Part shown: piece after piece, positions 58,412 to 64,000 of the stretch
Numbering within the stretch: the first letter of the stretch is position 1
Layout: every line of letters begins with the position of its first letter
NCBI GenBank assembly: GCA_002633005.1
Contig: NMRA01000011.1
Coordinates: 1,349,778 to 1,413,777, forward strand
DNA length: 64,000 bases
Direction of reading: 5' to 3'
Source: Phoronis australis
Lineage: Eukaryota > Phoronida > Phoronidae
Position numbers and translations under genes: made by a program
Notes under the pieces: model-generated
The model's input: the letters and a program-made list of their open reading frames with translations, nothing else
What the model was told of the DNA's origin: nothing
Database searches by the model: none

Positions 58412-59238
58412 TATCGACGAACATTAAACCGGAGGAATGGATAAATTATTTCAGCTCTCTGTTCGAACGCCACTATTTTGTTACTAATCCGGAGTTCGCT
58501 GAGTTTCTTGCTTTTATTAAGAACTCAGTAAAAAATGACAACAATTCAAGCAATACAGTTGTTGATATGGAGCTGGACGCTGAAATCACAAAAGACGAAA
58601 TTATATAAACCATCGGTAGTATGAAAGACGAAACTTCGCCAGGATGTGATAAAATTAGCATTGAGTTCTACAAATATGCTGATAAAAAGTTGGTAGATTC
58701 GCTGTTCCAGCTATACAACTACATTTTTAAAAATGGTGTGTTTCCAAAAGAATGGACAAAATCCATTATAGTAACAGTATTTAAGGGCGGTACCATTGCT
58801 ATGAATGGCAGTACGATATGACGGAAAATGTTAATAAACCGTGCTGGGTTAATGATGTTAAGAAATTGCTATTTCAGTTTGGATTTGGAGAAGCATGGTA
58901 TAATCAGGGTGTAGGTTCCGAGACAAGCTTCATATCACTTTTTAAACAAAGATGCAAAGATATTGATCAGCAAAAATGGCAAGATATTTTGAACAATTCG
59001 ATTAAGCTGGAAACTTACAGAGCTTTTAAGTTAAATGTATGTTTTGAAAAATATTTAGATGTAATTGACAATGTAAATGTTACATCTGATATGATAAGAT
59101 TAAGATGTTCAGCGCATGCACTAATGACTGATTCAATCATTAGTGCATTCTGTTCTGCTAAGTTTCAAGTGTCTACCCTTTTCAGAAAAGGGTAGACACT
59201 TGAAACTTAGCAGAACAGAATGGTTATGCCCTCTCTGC
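58412..59238 (+). repeat. LINE segment duplication, copy 1
   Basis: 827 bases ending at the N at 59239. The repeat restarts at 59240 with the same bases (TATCGACGAACATTAAACCG) at a constant offset of 828 and no indels. Likely an assembly join of two haplotypes. Confidence 0.85.
59116..59222. repeat. Double palindrome in LINE segment copy 1
   Basis: A 33-base palindrome (59116-59148, centre T at 59132, one mismatched pair) abuts and overlaps a 77-base perfect palindrome (59146-59222, centre A at 59184, arms of 38). Single-base loops make both near-perfect fold-backs. Confidence 0.9.
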
Positions 59239-59239
59239 N
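59239..59239. other. Single-N assembly gap between LINE segment copies
   Basis: One N lies exactly between the duplicate 827-bp segments. Confidence 0.95.
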
Positions 59240-60066
59240 TATCGACGAACATTAAACCGGAGGAATGGATAAATTATTTCAGCTCTCTGTTCGAACGCCA
59301 CTATTTTGTTACTAATCCGGAGTTCGCTGAGTTTCTTGCTTTTATTAAGAACTCAGTAAAAAATGACAACAATTCAAGCAATACAGTTGTTGATATGGAG
59401 CTGGACGCTGAAATCACAAAAGACGAAATTATATAAACCATCGGTAGTATGAAAGACGAAACTTCGCCAGGATGTGACAAAATTAGCATTGAGTTCTACA
59501 AGTATGCTGATAAAAAGTTGGTAGATTCGCTGTTCCAGCTATACAACTACATTTTTAAAAATGGCGTGTTTCCAAAAGAATGGACAAAATCCATTATAGT
59601 ACCAGTATTTAAGGGCGGTACCATTGCTGTGAATGGCAGTACGATATGACGGAAAATGTTAATAAACCGTGCTGGGTTAATGATGTTAAGAAATTGCTAT
59701 TTCAGTTTGGATTTGGAGAAGCATGGTATAATCAGGGTGTACGTTCCGAGACAAGCTTCATATCACTTTTTAAACAAAAATGCAAAGATATTGATCAGCA
59801 AAAATGGCAAGATATTTTGAACAATTCGATTAAGCTGGAAACTTACAGAGCTTTTAAGTTAAATATATGTTTTGAAAAATATTTATATGTAATTGACAAT
59901 GTAAATGTTACATCTGATATGATAAGATTAAGATGTTCAGCGCATGCACTAATGATTGATTCAATCATTAGTGCATTCTGTTCTGCTAAGTTTCAAGTGT
60001 CTACCCTTTTCAGAAAAGGGTAGACACTTGAAACTTAGCAGAACAGAATGGTTATGCCCTCTCTGC
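59240..60066 (+). repeat. LINE segment duplication, copy 2
   Basis: Same 827 bases as 58412-59238 with scattered substitutions, then continuing into the genuine 3' end of the LINE (RTYAESEYHFVIECPFYDD). Confidence 0.85.
59944..60050. repeat. Double palindrome in LINE segment copy 2
   Basis: Same pair as in copy 1, shifted by 828. Here the first palindrome (59944-59976) is perfect, and the second is 59974-60050. Confidence 0.9.
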
Positions 60067-60349
60067 ATTAGGACTTATGCCGAGTCAGAATATCATTTTG
60101 TTATCGAATGCCCATTCTACGATGACCATAGGAAACGATATTTGCCTGCATGGAGCTACAACAATCCCAATGTTACAAAATTCAACTGACTCCTGATTAT
60201 GGAGGAAAAAGATCTTATATGGTTAACATGTAAATATGTTCATTTCGCATTCAAGCGAAGAAGAATTCGGTTTACTTCTAGTGTTTGACACTTACCTTTA
60301 TTGTATTTGATGATTTGATTGTAACAAGGGCCGGAGGCCTAGTTATTGA

Positions 60350-60412
<63 letters not shown>

Positions 60413-60515
60413 TGTTTATATGTTAGTAAGACAGCATGATTGAATAAAATTATTTAACAGACAATAAATAATAGTTTATGAAAGTAAGATATTGTATATA
60501 TGTATACATATATTG

Positions 60516-60562
<47 letters not shown>

Positions 60563-60579
60563 CATATAGATATATATAT
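60350..60579. repeat. (TA)n / (CA)n microsatellite complex
   Basis: TA runs with a CACACA island at 60350-60414 and again at about 60494-60579, separated by about 80 bases of unique AT-rich sequence. The first follows directly on the LINE 3' end, as expected for a LINE tail. Confidence 0.9.
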
Positions 60580-60739
60580 AGATTATTACATGGCGAAGTC
60601 GTTATCCCCCGTTATCTAGAGCCCGAGTGAATTTTGGAGAATTATCGCCCGAGGGGCGTCAGCCCCAAGGGTGATAATTCTACAAAATCCACGAGGGCTC
60701 TAGATAAGGGGGATAACGACTGAGAACATGTAATAATCT
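60580..60739. mobile_element. Long hairpin MITE
   Basis: AGATTATTACATG at 60580-60592 is the exact inverse of 60727-60739. Inside, GTCGTTATCCCCC and TATCTAGAGCCC pair with GGGCTCTAGATA and GGGGGATAACGAC, and the centre ATTATCGCCCGAGGGGC / GCCCCAAGGGTGATAAT closes on a GTCA loop. The whole 160 bases fold into one imperfect stem. Flanking TA dinucleotides are possible target copies, but the flanks are TA-rich anyway. Confidence 0.7.
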
Positions 60740-61284
60740 ATTTATACCACATACTAAACGAGAAACATTGTAATGAATCGATCTACCTTTCTCGACTCGC
60801 CTCGGCTTTGTAACTACTTTCTATGTCAGAGGCCCGGGGTCGGAGGTCGTGACCTTTTAAGAAAAGCCGAGCTATTTTTGTCAAATAATGCTTATACTCA
60901 AAACCAATTGGAAATTAAAACAAAATAGAAATGAAGTGAATCTCTAAATTAAGGTTAAGCAACTATTATAGCTTAAAACACGTTTTTACTCGCTAAGCTT
61001 CGACCGGGAAATTATCGTCTGCTAAAGTAGGTTACCACTGGTAACTGAATATAATTCTCAAGTCAAAGATCCTGACGACACGATACCCGCATTCAAACTG
61101 GAGATCGGTGATTTACAAGTAAGAGGACATGAGAGAAAAATTTCACTGAATTAAGATATCATTTTTATGGAAATTATGTGTCTTATTTTTCGTAGCGTAT
61201 AAGTACAGTACAATGCGGTTTGTTGAACGTGCGATTATTGCGCGTGCTCATTTAAGTATTCTATTTTCACTCTTGATGACGTCA
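60740..61284. other. No feature recognised
   Basis: Unique-looking sequence between the hairpin element and the tRNA-like module. Confidence 0.4.
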
Positions 61285-61285
61285 G

Positions 61286-61358
61286 TCGCTGCGTGGTGTA
61301 GTGGTTAAAGTCGGCGATCAGCAATACCAAGGTCCCGGGTTCGACTCCGTCCTCGGTT
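61286..61358 (+). other. tRNA-like module (SINE head)
   Basis: GCGTGGTGTAGTGGTTAAAG (A-box-like) and CCCGGGTTCGACTCCG (good B box) lie about 36 bases apart. Acceptor and T stems pair poorly, so a tRNA-derived SINE is more likely than a tRNA gene. It is followed by a short palindrome TTATCTCACTAGTGAGATAA at 61373-61392. Confidence 0.55.
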
Positions 61359-61392
61359 TCCCGCCAAATCGTTATCTCACTAGTGAGATAAC

Positions 61393-61794
61393 TTTATGGG
61401 TTATTACACGGTTTTATCTGCCATTTGACACTAATATTGTGGTATAAACATAGTAAACACAAAACACGTTTATTCCACTAATTTATCAGTTATTTAGCAT
61501 GATCCGTTTTTATTCCCAATTTGTAGCTCAGTCTTGGAAAAAATGATCGTTCCACATCTTGCCAACAGGTAGCACATTTTTCTCTCAAATTCATTCTTTT
61601 AAGTTTTTAAAGTAATTACAAATATCTCGAAAATGTGCAAGTGTATGACAAAAAACTTTTTTCCATGTCAAAGTTTTGGGATAGATAATATCAAAAACAT
61701 TGAAGCAAAAACGCCACCTAAAAGTAGACGCGGAACTTAATTCATAAGCCTCCTTCACCTTATGGTCTACATTGGAAACTACATTTTGTCCGCC
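61393..61794. other. No feature recognised
   Basis: AT-rich; no supported frame. Confidence 0.4.
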
Positions 61795-61965
61795 GGTCAT
61801 CTTCAGTCTCCGGCGGTCCTGTTTTGTGGTGGGGCAGTCATGTTTTTAGGTGCGCCGGCCCCATTTTCTGGTGGAGCGGTCCCATTTGATGACCATAGGT
61901 CATGTTTTGTGGTGAGTCGGTCTGATGTGGAGGACCGGCGTTTTTTTGCGTCCGGCGGTCATGTT
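61795..61965 (+). repeat. GC-rich minisatellite-like repeat D, copy 2
   Basis: Imperfect units of about 22-26 bases around GGCGGTCC..TTTT.TGGTGG. One frame reads as a repeating peptide: VLFCGGAVMF, then APFSGGAVPF. It matches the minus strand of 55290-55465. Confidence 0.65.
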
Positions 61966-63098
61966 GTTTCTCACCCGTGAGTAAAATACACGACAGAAAT
62001 CATTGAGAGATTTCGAAGCGAAATACTGAGAGAACTACCCTGCGAGAATGTTCCCGAAATGATCGACCTGGTGTAAGATTTAGCCATGATTTATATTGCT
62101 GCTTAAAACCACCTTCACATTGCGAAATAAAACTATAACAATGCTCTTGTTTTCCTTCCTATACAAATCAAGCTCGCAACTCTGATCTTTCATTAACTTT
62201 ATCGGAGACATTCGCGGGTCTGATTTTATATAATTGTAATTCACTGGGCCGGTCTTACCGGAGACCGAAGTATTACTGAGGTTACTAACCGAGTACAGTA
62301 TCACAGTTTTCCTGGATCCCTGGCTCCGGATTTTTTTAAGTGTGAAATACACTGCGAAGCCGAATGCATGCATCATTCAGCGAGTTCACTGATGCAATAA
62401 ATCTTAGCCTCTGCCTATTATGCGTGTAAATATAAGGTGGCGCTCACTAGTTATATCGAGCCACAGTCGAATTTCACCCCCTGGCGCCCGGCCTGCTGGA
62501 TTAGCTGGATATTTTGAGATTTAGTGTAAGTGTGGTGGCTATGAATGTTCTTTGTTCATTTTTTGACCTCTTTTGAAAAAATCCAGGTTGTTGCCCCCTT
62601 GACCAATATTTTTCTTGCAAACGTAGCTGCTCGTAAACACTCTACCACTTGCTGTATGCAAGGCAAGTTTCGGCTGGAAATTCAGATACGCATCAGGCGC
62701 TTTTCAAGTCAGCGAAAAACGGACAAATCGACACTCACTTTTTTCCCAATTTTTGAAATCTGGAGTGTTTTGGCATTTTGAGTGTCGTCTGCTAGTGCTT
62801 AGTAGTTGCATGCGAGTAGTGGTTTTTGGGTTGAAAACTGGCAATTTTGTGAATAATTTTTGCTCGTTTGTTTGGCAAAAAATGCACATTGAATGCAAGT
62901 TTTTTAGGATGTACTGGCAAGCATTATGTGTGCTCAGTACCTGCATATGTTTTATATTTTGCGGTTCACCCTGCCTGAGGAGGCCACAATGAGGAAAAAC
63001 TTTTTGTGTGCCACCTAAACTCTCTTCGGATTACGACGTTGCTTATATTTTTTTGTATATTTCAGATTCTATTCACAAAACCTGTGAAAGAATGTTGA
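61966..63098. other. No confident feature
   Basis: Open frames at 62080-62376 (-), 62545-62781 (+) and 62704-62946 (-) lack splice borders and recognisable domains. Confidence 0.35.
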
Positions 63099-63296
63099 CT
63101 TTACAATAATGGCGGTAACCTTAAAAGGTTCGGAAGTGCTCGGCCGACCGCGGAAATTACCAAAAGTGTAATTGGGTCATTGGGCGGAGCCGAATCATCG
63201 ACAGAAATAGAAGAGATACGACGGAGGAAAGTGGTTGGTGAAAAACCAATAAAAAGCGTGTCTTTGAATTTAGTTCGATTTCTCAAAAAGACTTAA
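63099..63296 (+). CDS. Possible terminal exon, unidentified
   Basis: A 66-codon stretch without ATG, opening after a TGA at 63096 and ending TAA at 63294-63296. It contains SARPTAEITKSVIGSLGG and EIEEIRRRKVVGEKP, which look protein-like, charged and lysine-rich. AAAAG at 63129 is the only AG in a plausible place and is not pyrimidine-led. No family recognised; a chance frame is a real possibility. Confidence 0.22.
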   Translation, partial: LYNNGGNLKRFGSARPTAEITKSVIGSLGGAESSTEIEEIRRRKVVGEKPIKSVSLNLVRFLKKT

Positions 63297-64000
63297 TCAA
63301 AGTTAAGATATTAAAGGAGCCATTTATGAAAAAACATACCTTTTGTAAATTTTTGTTAATAATTTGTTCACATGTGCTATAATTACATTTTTTGTTTTAT
63401 TGCACATGCTGTTTAGCTAGGTGCTTTTTATTACTTGCTTTACAGGTACGCCGCCCGAGTTTTCGGATTTTGGTAAAAAAATCTTACATCTGTTTTTAGT
63501 TTTGAAGACCCCTGTTTTTTAAAGAAAGTACTGCGGGTGTAAAAATAACAGCGGAGTTTTCAGTAAAACGCTGAAACTGCGACTTAAAAGTCCGTCGCAT
63601 AAGACTACTAATCTTTTTGTATTTTTTGTTTTCCCTCCCTTGGTTTTTGTCAAAAATACCCAAACCAATAACGAAATATACTAACCCTAGTAGTGATAAC
63701 AGTCACTTTTGTACAATTCTTTTTAAAATAAGTAGAAACGTACTGATTTCTCAGGTGGACATTTGACCCTCATGCGCATGTTAAACGATATTGCAGCGGT
63801 CAAAAATCCATTGCTATACTACTTACCTAACCTGTTAAGGCTTCCAGAAATGGACTGAATTCTCACCGAACGCCTGCTGGTTTATATAACTCACAAATCA
63901 TTGGATCGCTGCATAACAATAAAGACGTCAGCACCAGCACCTTTGTAATCCACGCATGACGTCACACATGCTTTCGGGGCAGCTGGGGGGGGGGGGTGCA
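63297..64000. other. AT-rich end of window, terminal G tract
   Basis: No gene recognised. The last 40 bases end in a long G run followed by TGCA, resembling the G-rich GGGTGCRCGCATG end of family C elements cut by the window edge. Confidence 0.35.

Larger units (their letters stand above)
57870..60349 (+). mobile_element. Internally deleted CR1/L2-like LINE with a duplicated segment
   Basis: From about 57870 the plus strand encodes the linker between endonuclease and RT (YKWNEGLSLRYAENWSSPEV...). Then comes the RT N-terminus (DETSPGCDKISIEFYK, ...FPKEWTKSIIV.VFKGG). It jumps directly to the C-terminal domain (WYNQGVGSETSFISLFKQ). The Cys-His tail WLCPLC...EYHFVIECPFYDDHR ends before a 3' UTR with GGGCCGGAGGCCT and a (TA)n tail. 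The RT core with its catalytic motifs is missing in both copies of an 827-bp segment (58412-59238 and 59240-60066), which differ by about 1-2%. The element is dead. Confidence 0.75.

Noticed and set aside
61286-61358. Functional tRNA gene
   Set aside because: Good B box, but acceptor and T stems pair poorly and no Pol III terminator follows at the expected distance.
1-64000. CRISPR arrays, bacterial operons, rRNA genes, phage or LTR retroviral structures
   Set aside because: No regularly spaced direct repeats, no ribosomal sequence, no paired long terminal repeats or gag/pol arrangement were found; the retroelements are non-LTR.

Overview
This is a metazoan nuclear genomic window: AT-rich, with long introns, GT-AG splice sites, scattered degenerate retroelements, small inverted-repeat transposons and microsatellites. 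It has no bacterial operon structure. The mixture (non-LTR retrotransposons with microsatellite tails, Pol III-like modules inside DNA-transposon-like repeats, an ependymin-related gene, and a copy of a multicopy Cys/His-rich family typical of invertebrate genomes) suggests a marine invertebrate, perhaps a hemichordate, echinoderm or cephalochordate. I cannot fix the species from the sequence. Six single-N gaps (19180, 22253, 26894, 37197, 38901, 59239) show a draft scaffold. Three of them sit between near-identical direct repeats.

Two spliced protein-coding genes can be reconstructed, both on the minus strand. The first (9942 down to 882, continuing off the left edge) joins four phase-compatible exons into the N-terminal ~450 residues of a cytosolic carboxypeptidase of the AGBL2/AGBL3 type. 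The last exon carries the FESRFESGNL motif. The second (53068 down to 31371) joins five phase-compatible exons into a secreted ependymin-related protein with signal peptide and ordered Cys positions. Its first intron is 17 kb and is packed with mobile elements, and exon 4 needs a one-base frame correction.

Layout: 1-10000, carboxypeptidase gene with transposon pieces in its introns; 10000-17900, sparse, with a LINE 3' end at 12.16 kb and two weak orphan exons; 17930-20443, a 1.25-kb tandem duplication around an N; 22014-24139, a hAT-like element with a tRNA-like core (A1) followed by an inverted-repeat element (B1); 26865-27100, a second small transposon family (C); 31371-53083, the ependymin-related gene, whose introns hold a nested A2-in-B2 insertion, a 5'-truncated LINE with RNase H (40.08-42.25 kb), a CxC-domain fragment and a (TG)n tract; 53627-57610, an orphan open frame and a broken copy of the Cys/His family; 57870-60350, an internally deleted, duplicated LINE containing a double palindrome; 60350-64000, (TA)n, a long hairpin MITE, a tRNA-like module, a GC-rich minisatellite-like repeat and a terminal G tract.

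No operon-like cooperation between genes is visible. The most informative non-genic signal is a set of small elements with CA...TG ends and exact 5-bp target-site duplications (five insertions). One of them is nested in another repeat and two carry a tRNA-like internal module.
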